From Baffinella frigidus (Eukaryota; Cryptophyceae; Cryptomonadales; Baffinellaceae): a stretch of DNA of 10,062 nucleotides. The notes beneath the pieces are model-generated. The model saw only the letters and a list, made by a program, of their open reading frames with translations, had not been told where the DNA came from and ran no database searches. The stretch lies in NCBI GenBank assembly GCA_026770585.1, contig MU646639.1, forward strand, positions 328,303-338,364, read 5' to 3'. The position numbers and the translations under genes were made by a program. This document shows positions 1 to 6,175 of this stretch, piece by piece (position 1 is the first letter of the stretch; each line of letters opens with the position of its first letter).

Positions 1-157
1 GAACCCTAAACCCTAAACCCTAAACCCTAAACCCTAAACCCTAAACCCTAAACCCTAAACCCTAAACCCTAAACCCTAAACCCTAAACCCTAAGCCCTAA
101 ACCCTAAACCCTAAACCCTAAACCCTAAACCCTAAACCCTAAACCCCAAACCCCACC
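1..157 (+). repeat. Terminal telomere array, CCCTAAA type
   Basis: About 22 head-to-tail copies of CCCTAAA, nearly all perfect, with one CCCTAAG variant near 92 and CCCCAAA variants at the inner end (144-157). The C-rich strand runs 5'->3' away from the window start, which is the orientation expected at the left end of a chromosome. The purity contrasts with the degenerate internal arrays, so this is most simply the true telomere or its immediate base. The unit TTTAGGG is the plant type, shared with many algae and protists, so it does not identify the species. Confidence 0.93.
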
Positions 158-641
158 TTCTCCAGTTCAAGACAGCGCCAATCTCAACTCAAATGTCTCT
201 CCTTGGTGCAGACCTGGCGTCGCGGGCGCGAAACCCCAGCGGGCGGGGCCAACCTTTCTTCTTTTTCCGGGGGCAACCCTCCACCCTCCGCCGGTGGAAC
301 AGCCAGCCATGACTCCCTGGCGTCGAGCGGGTTCAGCGCTGCGGTGGCGACGTCCTTGGGCAACCTCGCAGGTATACCAGGATTTTGACTGTCACCCGAA
401 TTTTTACTCTTCACTTTTTTCTCAGGTTGACCTTTTCTGGGTGCGCGGTACAAATTCGGCAACTTTGGCAAATTCGGCAACTTTGGCGCGGGAACGAGCC
501 TGGGCGAGACCGAGTTGGTGCGCCCGAATAGACTGCGACAGAGACTGTGACAGAAAGGACTCACTCCAAGTGCACTGCACGGCCCTTCTGTGTCAGCCCG
601 ACCTAGTTGGTCCCTGCTTCGCAGGAAGAGATCTTGATTAG
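158..641. other. Subtelomeric open-frame region, unassigned
   Basis: GC-rich DNA just inside the telomere with long open frames on both strands (minus 564-184, plus 294-641). These are common by chance in GC-rich sequence and none resembles a known family. The most protein-like stretch follows CTTCTCCAG at 157-165. From 166 the plus frame reads FKTAPIST and then, from ATG 193, MSLLGADLASRARNPSGRG, before a stop at 310-312. A second frame (plus, up to 388) is rich in Ser, Gly and Ala and ends near a possible splice donor CGCAGGTATACC (366-377), with a pyrimidine-rich CTCAG at 421-425. These could be small exons, but nothing fixes a frame and no function can be given. Confidence 0.2.
451..486 (+). 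repeat. 18-bp tandem duplication
   Basis: Two perfect copies of CAAATTCGGCAACTTTGG stand head to tail. The period is a multiple of three, so any frame through it repeats six residues (NSATLA in one plus frame). The exact identity suggests a recent slippage event. Confidence 0.85.
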
Positions 642-660
642 TACCAACACGGCTGTCATG
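628..660 (+). repeat. Dispersed 33-bp repeat, copy 1
   Basis: The segment containing CTTGATTAGTACCAACA matches 4162-4194 at about 26 of 33 positions in the same orientation. The similarity continues weakly a few bases upstream. It looks like an old dispersed repeat of unknown origin. Confidence 0.5.
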
Positions 661-688
661 TATGCACCTCGACTGAAGCTGTGTCTGA

Positions 689-869
689 CCACACGAGGCT
701 ATCCATGCGAACAGAATAAATGTCTATTTTTAACTTTTGTGGAGAGAATGGTCACGTAACAACACGCAAAGCGTGTAGCTTGTCCATCTATTCGACCAAA
801 CTTACGAAAATTACTACACAAATGCTAACAATCGACATTTATTATGTTCGCATGGACGGCCTCGTGTGG
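689..869. mobile_element. 181-bp element with 36-bp terminal inverted repeats
   Basis: The left arm 689-724 begins CCACACGAGGCTATCCATGC. The right arm 834-869 is its reverse complement with 33 of 36 positions matching. The 109-bp interior has no coding capacity beyond short chance frames. Size and structure are those of a non-autonomous MITE-like element, but no target-site duplication is visible next to the arms, so the superfamily is unknown. The interior holds a motif shared with the hairpin region at 4651 (GGTCACGT followed about 60 bp later by GAAAATTACTACACA) and a small palindrome, ACACGCAAAGCGTGT. Confidence 0.7.
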
Positions 870-883
870 AAGCTTTTTCTCTC

Positions 884-1030
884 TGGTAGTAATAAAGGTC
901 TCTCTCTCTGGTACTAAAAGAGACTCGCTCTATCTCTCTGGCAGGCAGCAGCAGCAGTGTCCCTCTCGGGGGGGGAGAGGACGCAGAGGGAGGAGAGGGC
1001 GGGGGGCAGGGGGGGGAAGGCGGGCAGTCC
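884..1030 (+). repeat. CT-rich stretch followed by G-runs with quadruplex potential
   Basis: Interrupted TCTCTCTGG motifs at 884-945 precede a strongly G-rich stretch (968-1025) with at least seven runs of three or more G. This satisfies the usual G-quadruplex pattern on the plus strand. Open frames through it are low complexity (Gly/Arg) and are not believed to be genes. No regulatory role can be shown. Confidence 0.55.
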
Positions 1031-1046
1031 TTGCAGCGCTTGCCTC

Positions 1047-1366
1047 TGCCTCAGACTGGGTTCGCCCCGGCTCTCATTGTGTGTGGAAACAGGTTCAACT
1101 TGACACACTGTAAGATACCAAATTTCACCCTTGAGATATAAAAAACGGTGTCTCTGGCTGAGACTGGGTCCGGCCCGGCCCGTTGAATCATTTCGGTTCT
1201 TGAAACTCCCCCCATAGGCGGACATTGGAACTGGTTATGCAGGAAAGCCATGCTTCCTTTCGGATCACACCAGGCCCCCCGGTGCAGAGCCCTGATTTCA
1301 TCTGGAAAAGTGTTCAATTTGATACACTGTTTTATATAGTAAGGGTGAAATTTGCTATCTTAGCGT
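1047..1366. repeat. Rearranged repeat cluster with a small inversion
   Basis: Two modules occur twice each. Module 1 (GTTCAACTTGACACACTG at about 1093-1110 and GTTCAATTTGATACACTG at about 1312-1329) is a direct repeat. Module 2 (TAAGATACCAAATTTCACCC, from 1111) reappears in inverted orientation around 1343-1366. A third direct similarity links CAGACTGGGTTCGCCCCGGC near 1053 with GAGACTGGGTCCGGCCCGGC near 1158. The minus strand is open through much of this (1317-1051), and its Q-C-V/I-K-L-N peptides mirror module 1, but the repeat structure explains the frame as well as a gene would. Origin unknown. Confidence 0.6.
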
Positions 1367-1431
1367 TGACATAGCTGTATCACGGCTCAAAGTCCACCCC
1401 TAAGATAGGGAAAAGGCGATTTGAATTAAAT

Positions 1432-1486
1432 ATGTTTCTACATGAAGTTGCGGTTGTGCGCTGAAAGGGCACCATTCGGGTGTGGA
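1432..1486 (+). pseudogene. Truncated copy of the WD40 exon fragment
   Basis: This segment matches 1879-1940 in direct orientation, strongest over GAAAGGGCACCATTCGGGTG (1463-1482). In the same frame both encode ALKGHHSGV, the Gly-His start of a WD40 blade. Here the similarity stops after GHHSGV, the frame diverges, and an in-frame TGA lies just upstream (1443-1445). It is best read as a broken duplicate of the fragment downstream, copied either before or after the telomere-like array interrupted that copy. Confidence 0.55.
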
Positions 1487-1635
1487 ACAACCCTATGTCC
1501 CTACAGATTGCATATCGTAGAGTCCTATGGCGTATCTATGTCTGGGTTATTCACGAAATCCCTCCGTAGCCCGCTGTGTGGACTGTCTTATAAAGCCCCA
1601 ATAACTCGATTTGCAGGTACGTCTTGACAGCTCTT

Positions 1636-1851
1636 TACCACTCGAGGCTAGAAGTGTGACTATTTTAAAATAGTCATTCTTTTCCAAGAGAAGAAGAAAA
1701 AAGGAGTGCCTAGTAATTTTCACACAAATAGGGGCGTTTGGTCACGTTGCTCAAGTTATAACTTGAGCAATGTGACCAAGCCTGCCCGTGTCTGGTACTA
1801 AATTTAACAACCCCACATTTAAAATACACCCTCTTCCAGCCTCGAGTGGTA
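1636..1851. mobile_element. 216-bp foldback element with nested palindromes
   Basis: The outer arms TACCACTCGAGGCTAGAAG (1636-1654) and 1833-1851 are reverse complements at 18 of 19 positions, with weaker pairing continuing inward. Inside lie a perfect 20-bp palindrome (1657-1676, centred on TTTTAAAA) and a 40-bp palindrome (1739-1778, centred on TTATAA) with one mismatch. The interior is AT-rich and carries no gene. It ends just before the WD40 fragment, which argues that the open frame running back to 1776 is not coding before 1851. No target-site duplication is evident. Confidence 0.65.
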
Positions 1852-2409
1852 TGCGAAGGGTGCTCATCCCAAAGAACGTGTTTAGTGAAGCCGTTGCTGG
1901 CAATGGCAGGTACGCATTGAAAGGGCACCACTCGGGCGTGCGGGCTGTGGCGCTCGCGGGTTACCTCTAAACCCTACACCCTACACCCTAAACCCTAAGC
2001 CCTAAACCCTAAACCCTAAGCCCCAAACCCTAAACCCTACACCGTACACCCTACACTCTAAACCCTAAACCCTACACCCTAAGCCCTAAACCCTAAACCC
2101 TAAACCCTAAACCCTAAACCCTAAGCACTTAACCCCAAACTCTAAACCCTAAACTCTAAACCCTAAACCCTAAACCCTGAACCGTAAACCCTAAACCCTA
2201 CACCCTAAACCTTAAACCCTAAACCCTAAACCCTGAACACCAAACCCTGAACCCTAAACCCTGAACCTTAAACCCCAAACCCTAAACCCTAAACCCTAAA
2301 CCCCAAACCCCAAACCCTAGGGGAGCGGCTCCTCCTCTCAGTCTCAGACGACTACGAGCTTCGGGTGTGGGACTTTTCTGCTGTGCCGTCTGGCGGGTCG
2401 AGGAGTTGA
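1851..2409 (+). CDS. WD40-repeat protein fragment, two exons split by telomere-like DNA
   Basis: If 1960-2320 is removed as an intron, exon 1 (1851-1959, phase 1) joins exon 2 (2321-2409) in frame to give 65 residues. Across the junction this rebuilds one WD40 blade: GHHSGVRAVALAG from exon 1, then ERLLLSVSDDYELRVWDF from exon 2, with a glycine codon split by the junction. The GH-to-WD spacing is 27 residues, typical of the family, and the Asp-Asp before strand c is where WD40 blades usually carry Asp. WD40 propellers normally have about seven blades and act as protein-binding scaffolds, so this is only a fragment. The stop at 2407-2409 follows closely. The start is uncertain: ATG 1851 is the first in frame, but a splice acceptor at GGCAG (1905-1909) is also possible. 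Family call fairly sure; function and expression unknown. It may be a pseudogene. Confidence 0.55.
1960..2320 (+). repeat. Interstitial telomere-like array, candidate GT-AG intron
   Basis: From about 1967 this is degenerate CCCTAAA with variants CCCTACA, CCCTAAG, CCCTGAA and CCCCAAA. It begins GTTACC at 1960 and ends CCCTAG at 2320, the GT and AG of a spliceosomal intron. The sense strand is pyrimidine-rich and contains many CTAAAC motifs that resemble a branch point, so the array by its nature supplies the elements of a 3' splice site. Its edges coincide exactly with the break in the WD40 frame. The alternative is a non-spliced insertion, for instance telomere DNA added during break repair, that destroyed the gene. 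Confidence 0.85.
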
Positions 2410-2860
2410 GCGATTGCGAGAGTGAGAGAGGCTCATTGTGGGGATATGCTCCAGGCGTATTCTAGTTGAGAGCCGTTGTACCATCTGTTTGGGGGGTGAG
2501 AGGTAGAGATTCTCGTACAGGTGTGTGAGCTGTGCTGTGCCACATAGCCGGTGGCCCAATCAGAGTGATACCAAATAGATGTTTGTTGATGCCAGTCGGC
2601 CGCCGTGCATTCCCCCCCACACAGAGGGGGGGCGTCTGGCAAGGTACTAAAGGTTTGTCTCTCTCTGTGAGAGAGGCACGACCGTATGAGATCGAGAGAG
2701 CGAGAGAGGCTTGTATGTGTGTGTGTGAGAGAGAGAGAGAAAATGAGAGGAGCGCGCGCCAACCTTTCAATGCAACCATCATAGCCAACGTGTGTGGGTA
2801 TCTAGGCTCTAAGGGTATGTGAGGACGCGAGGTTATGAGGACGACACTTAGGCCTTCGAA
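2410..2860. other. Low-complexity GA/CT region, no gene seen
   Basis: Interrupted microsatellites dominate: GAGAGTGAGAGAGG near 2419-2432, TCTCTCTCTGTGAGAGAGG near 2658-2676, and GA/GT tracts at 2690-2745. A C7/G7 hairpin lies at 2612-2632. Minus-strand frames here translate to Ser-Leu and Thr-His runs that come from the microsatellites, so they are not called as genes. It may include decayed sequence downstream of the WD40 fragment, but nothing recognisable remains. Confidence 0.5.
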
Positions 2861-2867
2861 GTAGATT

Positions 2868-2886
2868 CACTTAGGCCTCCTAAGTG
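2868..2886. repeat. Short palindrome
   Basis: CACTTAGG and CCTAAGTG are 8-bp arms around CCT. A partial copy (CACTTAGGCCTTCG) lies just upstream near 2846. Function unknown. Confidence 0.5.
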
Positions 2887-3034
2887 GAGAGAGTTGACAG
2901 GTAAATACGGGCCTTCTAAGGCCGGCCGCCAGCATTCCCATCCCCCGCCTCCGGGAAATTTAATGAATCTGTGAGGTTGATTGAGTAGTTTGGAACTAGG
3001 CTTGGAAGAAGAGTGCCCGGGATTCACTCCAATC

Positions 3035-3061
3035 AACCGTCAACTCTGCATGTTGACGGTT
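3035..3061. repeat. 10-bp perfect hairpin
   Basis: AACCGTCAAC and GTTGACGGTT are exact reverse complements separated by a 7-base loop. No U-run or gene end makes this a terminator, so it is recorded only as a foldback. Confidence 0.6.
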
Positions 3062-3206
3062 TTCGGGGTAAGGCGCCCTCCAGAAGGAGAGAGCCCGTTT
3101 TAGGAGCATGGAAGGATCCACGCTTCTGAATCGAGTAAACTCCATGCTCTGATCCTGTGGACCTTGGGGCCTCTGCATGATGGGGGGTACAGTAACGAGT
3201 GCAGTG

Positions 3207-3273
3207 CATTTGTGTTTTCTTGATTTCGAGGCAATGCTGCACTGTATTGCCTCGAAATGAAGAAAGCACAATG
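3207..3273. repeat. 67-bp near-perfect hairpin
   Basis: The last 25 bases of the left arm (3211-3235) pair with 3246-3270 at 23 of 25 positions, including GATTTCGAGGCAAT against ATTGCCTCGAAAT. The loop is 10 bases. If transcribed, the stem is in the size range of a small-RNA precursor, but a solo foldback transposon is equally likely. It lies directly before the 124-bp tandem duplication. Confidence 0.7.
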
Positions 3274-3276
3274 TGA

Positions 3277-3524
3277 AGGCATGCCGCGCGAGCTCTCCGA
3301 TCTCTGATGATTTTCTGACAGGATTCCTTACAACTACTTATAGGCGCTCTCCCTTGGAGCCCTTTTACCCGAGGCGGGCCCGTCCAGGACCCGGTCCTCA
3401 AGGCATGCCGTGCGAGCTCTCCGGTCTCTGATGATTCACTGACAGGATTCCTTACAACTACTTATAGGCGCTCTCCCTTGGAGCCCTTTTACCCGAGGCG
3501 GGCCCGTCCAGGACCCGGTCCTCA
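3277..3524 (+). repeat. Tandem duplication, 2 x 124 bp
   Basis: Units 3277-3400 and 3401-3524 differ at only four positions, all within the first 45 bases, so the duplication is recent. Each unit starts AGGCATGCC and ends CCAGGACCCGGTCCTCA, which contains a small palindrome (GGACCCGGTCC). Each also carries CCCGAGGCGGGCC (3368-3380, 3492-3504), a motif seen elsewhere in the window. A minus-strand frame runs through part of unit 1 but has no family features. Confidence 0.9.
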
Positions 3525-3604
3525 CACACAACGCCCTAGAACCTTCCGTCTAAGAGGTCAGGACTGTCCAAGGGGTGATGCCTTTTCTTAATCTTGAGGT
3601 GATA

Positions 3605-3721
3605 CAGGGGTACCTCGCTCATAAGAAAGCGCCCCACCCTGGAACCCTACAGTAGGCCTATGCCTAGGGCTCTACGGTGGGCTTAGAGGAGGGGCAGTTT
3701 CTTAGGAGCGAGGTACCCCTG
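3605..3721. mobile_element. MITE-like foldback element, subfamily 1, copy A
   Basis: A 117-bp element with terminal inverted repeats beginning CAGGGGTACCTCGCTCATAA; 23 of the first 24 bases match between arms. TA precedes the left end (3603-3604) and follows the right end (3722-3723), compatible with a TA target duplication, although the TA is also the continuation of the palindrome ACAGGGG...CCCCTGT. The interior contains CTACAGTAGG-like motifs shared with the other elements listed here, so the whole set is one family. There is no coding capacity, so an autonomous partner would have to lie elsewhere. Confidence 0.8.
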
Positions 3722-3859
3722 TACTGTGGGGAAGATGCCAGCGTTGCCATGCCCGAGGCAGAGTCTACAGTGATGCGCGGACGTGAGTAAAATGCTGCTC
3801 GGGTGTACTTGACGACCACGCTCCAGAACTAAATCCTAGCCTCCTTGGGTCGTATAGGA

Positions 3860-3965
3860 GTTACTCGACAATAAGGACACGCGCCACCCTAGGGTCCTAC
3901 GTTAGGCTTATCTACGGCCCCATGGTCACCCTAGGGGCGGCGAATGGCCGTAATTTCGAGCAACC
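3860..3965. mobile_element. MITE-like foldback element, subfamily 2, copy E
   Basis: The left end GTTACTCGACAATAAGGACA pairs imperfectly with the right end GTAATTTCGAGCAAC (3951-3965). The interior AGGGTCCTACGTTAGG matches the core of the subfamily 1 elements. The ends differ from subfamily 1 but can be aligned with it (GGTTACTCG against GGGTACCTCG), implying common ancestry. Confidence 0.65.
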
Positions 3966-4008
3966 AGGTTTGTCACGGTCTCTCCCGCCAGACCGAGGCA
4001 TGTGTGTA

Positions 4009-4130
4009 CAGGGGTACCTCGCTCATAAGAAACTGCCCCCCCCCCCAGGACGACCATAGGGCCCTAGCTAAGCATGGTCCTACTGTAGGGTCCTAGGGGG
4101 GGGCAGTTTTTTATGATTGAAGTACCCCTG
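4009..4130. mobile_element. MITE-like foldback element, subfamily 1, copy B
   Basis: The left end CAGGGGTACCTCGCTCATAA and the right end match over 29 bases with four differences. The left flank is TA, the right flank TT. An 11-base C-run (4036-4046) on the left faces a G-run on the right, so the hairpin is almost complete. The core has the CCTACTGTAGGGTCCTAG palindrome typical of the family. Confidence 0.75.
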
Positions 4131-4161
4131 TTGCAGCCTGGACCCGAAACGCTCCTCGGGG

Positions 4162-4194
4162 GAGACCTTGATTGATACCAACAAGCCAGGCATG
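4162..4194 (+). repeat. Dispersed 33-bp repeat, copy 2
   Basis: Contains CTTGATTGATACCAACA and matches 628-660 at about 26 of 33 positions in direct orientation. It lies between element copy B and a solo subfamily 2 end. Confidence 0.5.
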
Positions 4195-4202
4195 CCCCTG
4201 GC

Positions 4203-4236
4203 TAGTCGCGAATAAGGACAAGCACCATAGGACCTA
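4203..4236 (+). mobile_element. Solo half of a subfamily 2 foldback element
   Basis: TAGTCGCGAATAAGGACAAG followed by CACCATAGGACCTAG resembles the left half of element E. No matching right arm follows. It is probably a truncated copy. Confidence 0.4.
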
Positions 4237-5320
4237 GAAGCGGTGCGCACTCTACGCGGTGAAAATCCCTCGAAAATTCCAACATGGAGGGGGGGGGGCT
4301 TTGATGGTGAGTGCATGAAAGGTCACTATGTATTCCCGACCAAGGCGCTGCAGCGTGCAGCATGACCCAGAGAGGGGTCACGCAAACTCTACTGAGCGTC
4401 AAACGTTTCGCAGTGCCTCGCCCAGCGGACTCTATCTACTGTATGCAATACCGCATGGTGATACGGGACGTCGTAATTGGGTTGGCGCCGGAATAAGGGC
4501 GTCCGTCTTCAGTGCACTCAAAATAGTGGCCTGGAGAGAACAGGAAATGAGACAAGGGGAAGGAGCGCCTCGCAGCTCGCCTCGACGTTCCACACGATGC
4601 TACCTAGGCACCCTTTTTATATGTCGAGTGTAGGCAATTTGTACGGAGTTGGTCACGTGTCACCTCGAAAAGCGGGGCGACACGTGATCGAATATGTGAA
4701 AATTACTACACACTACCCCACTTGTACAACACCCCGGGTTTTAGAAAGGGTGTTTGGTCCGCAGGAGATGAGGCAGGATCGCGCAGGGTGAAAGAAGAAA
4801 GAAGCCTCTCTGCCCGCGTCGACGTGCCTGATGCCCCGCGCGAATCCGTCTCCTACCCCCTAGTTCCGGCGCCATCCTAATTCCGGCATTCCATAGGGTG
4901 CCACCGTATGCTATCCACACCAGGTCATAACTCGGAAATTCAGCGCACAAGTCTTTTAAACATTTGTACCCGGATCCGGAAATTTTGTATTCAGACCGCA
5001 CGTGAAAATGACAAACCGTCGCATGTCACCAGGCCAGTACGTACCATTTTTGACCACGAAAACGAAACGTTGCGTCCTGAAATTCCCACTTATGACCTGC
5101 CGTGGACCGTAGGGCGACGTCGCTCAGGCCCCGCGCGATTGCATTGTATCTCCAACCCCTGTCATGAGACAGACACAGCTTATGCGACAGAAACAGAGGA
5201 GACAAAAACAGGTTATCTCATTTCGTAATGAGGCAGCAACAGCCACACAGCGGGCTTTGAAAGGATTTTCGGCTCATTTTCGGCCGAGTTTCCGTTACCT
5301 TATCCGTAGGAACCTCCGTC
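4237..5320. other. No recognisable gene; one hairpin and weak open frames
   Basis: Several overlapping frames of 60-106 residues exist on both strands, the longest on the plus strand at 4908-5228. Their products have no recognisable motif, signal peptide or membrane segment, and the frames conflict with one another, so none is called. The only clear structure is a hairpin at 4651-4689. A GAAAATTACTACACA motif after the hairpin (4698-4712) repeats one inside the element at 689-869. Confidence 0.4.
4651..4689. repeat. Hairpin with 17-bp arms
   Basis: GGTCACGTGTCACCTCG (4651-4667) pairs with 4673-4689 at 14 of 17 positions around AAAAG. CACGTG, an E-box or G-box core, is present in both arms, but this may only reflect the palindrome. 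The start GGTCACGT is shared with 749-756 and 1740-1747, both also in foldback DNA. Confidence 0.6.
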
Positions 5321-5373
5321 CCAGCTCCCAGCTGCAGACTCCAAAACTTGGCAAGGGTCAAAAGGGTCAAACT
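5321..5373 (-). repeat. Direct repeat next to telomeric array, copy 1
   Basis: CCAGCTCCCAGCTGCAGACT followed by CCAAAACTTGGCAAGGGTCA matches 5507-5550. This copy has an extra 10-bp internal duplication of the AAGGGTCA part. On the minus strand it reads pyrimidine-rich up to CTGCAG and then a short frame, GAGTEVPTDKV, so it could be a splice-acceptor region; this is speculative. Confidence 0.6.
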
Positions 5374-5506
5374 CGGTCCTGGGGGCAAAAATTTAGGTAA
5401 GATTACAAAAGCCTGCATGCATTACTTCCATCGTGCTCTTATCCCTCATGAGGTACAGGGACGTCTCCAGAAGCTTCTGCGTTGCTGAGAAATCGACTTT
5501 TCCGTG

Positions 5507-5550
5507 CCAGCTCCTAGCTGTGGATTCCAAAACTTGCCAAGGGTCAAACT
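5507..5550 (-). repeat. Direct repeat next to telomeric array, copy 2
   Basis: CCAGCTCCTAGCTGTGGATT followed by CCAAAACTTGCCAAGGGTCA is the second copy of 5321-5373 and abuts the G-rich array. The duplicated block may mark the breakpoint at which the array joined unique DNA. Confidence 0.6.
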
Positions 5551-5579
5551 AAGGGTTTGAGTTTCGGGGCTCAGGGTTA

Positions 5580-5761
5580 GGGGTTAAGAGTTTAGGGGTT
5601 GGGGTGTAGGGTTAGATGTTTGGGGTTTGGGGTTGAGGTTTTTGGTTTTGGGGGGTTAGGGTTAGGGTAAGGGGTTAGGAGTTTAGGGGTTGGGGTTTAG
5701 GGTTAGATGTTTGGGGTTTGGGGTTGAAGTTTTAGGTTTTTGGGGTTTAGGGTTAGGGGGG
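5580..5761 (+). repeat. 91-bp higher-order duplication in the array
   Basis: The landmark GTTAGATGTTTGGGGTTTGG occurs at 5611 and 5702, exactly 91 bp apart, and the surrounding bases match with few changes. This shows segmental duplication, not only slippage of the 7-mer. Confidence 0.75.
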
Positions 5762-5790
5762 TACAGGTAGGGGTTTGGTGTGTGGGGTCG

Positions 5791-5823
5791 AGGGTTGAGG
5801 GGTGAGGGTTGATGGTTGATGGT

Positions 5824-5854
<31 letters not shown>

Positions 5855-5888
5855 AGGTTGAGGGTTGAGGGTTGAGGGTTGAGGGTTC
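5791..5888 (+). repeat. GGGTTGA heptamer block
   Basis: About fourteen heptamers dominated by GGGTTGA, with GATGGTT and GAAGGTT variants. It is a telomere variant with one substitution that has been homogenised locally. Confidence 0.8.
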
Positions 5889-6162
5889 AAGGTTTTGGGT
5901 TTAGAGTTTAGGGTTAGGGTTTGGGGTTTAGGGTTTAGGGTTTGGGGTTTAGGGTTTAGGGTTTAGGGTTTAGGGTTTAGGGTTTAGGGTTTAGGGTTTA
6001 GTCTTCAGGGTTAGGGGTCGGGGTTAGGGGTGAGGGGTTGGGGGTTAGTGTTTGGGGTTTAGGGTTGAGGGTTAAGATTTTTGGGTTTAGGGTTTAGGGT
6101 TCAGGGTTCAGGGTTCAGTGTTCAGTGTTTAGGGTTTAGGGTTCAGGGTTTGGCGTTTAGGG

Positions 6163-6175
6163 TTTAGGCCCTAAA
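6163..6175. other. Head-to-head telomere-type junction
   Basis: The G-rich array ends TTTAGG and switches at once to CCCTAAA, giving TTTAGGCCCTAAA. Only one unit is visible on the right before the minisatellite, but C-rich arrays resume at 6471. Such a switch is the form left by telomere-telomere fusion or by inversion of an array. Confidence 0.55.

Larger units (their letters stand above)
5551..6168 (-). repeat. Inverted degenerate telomeric array, TTTAGGG sense
   Basis: About 620 bp of TTTAGGG and variants (GGGGTTT, TTAGGGG, GGGTTCA), opposite in orientation to the telomere at 1-157. Sub-structure is visible: a 91-bp duplication (5580-5670 and 5671-5761, each with GTTAGATGTTTGGGG), a block of GGGTTGA heptamers (about 5791-5888), and a nearly pure TTTAGGG block (about 5930-5998). 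The mix of pure and decayed blocks points to several rounds of amplification. Confidence 0.9.

Noticed and set aside
184-564. Minus-strand frame of 126 residues next to the telomere
   Set aside because: The DNA is GC-rich with open frames in several phases; no motif or start context supports it over the plus frames.
2433-2788. Minus-strand open frames of 108-109 residues
   Set aside because: They translate GA/CT and GT microsatellites into Ser-Leu and Thr-His runs; two frames overlap and neither has a domain.
3035-3061. Rho-independent terminator
   Set aside because: No U-run follows the stem, no gene ends there, and the genome appears eukaryotic.
3033-3401. Minus-strand frame of 122 residues
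   Set aside because: It crosses two hairpins and part of the 124-bp duplication, and shows no codon bias or family motif.
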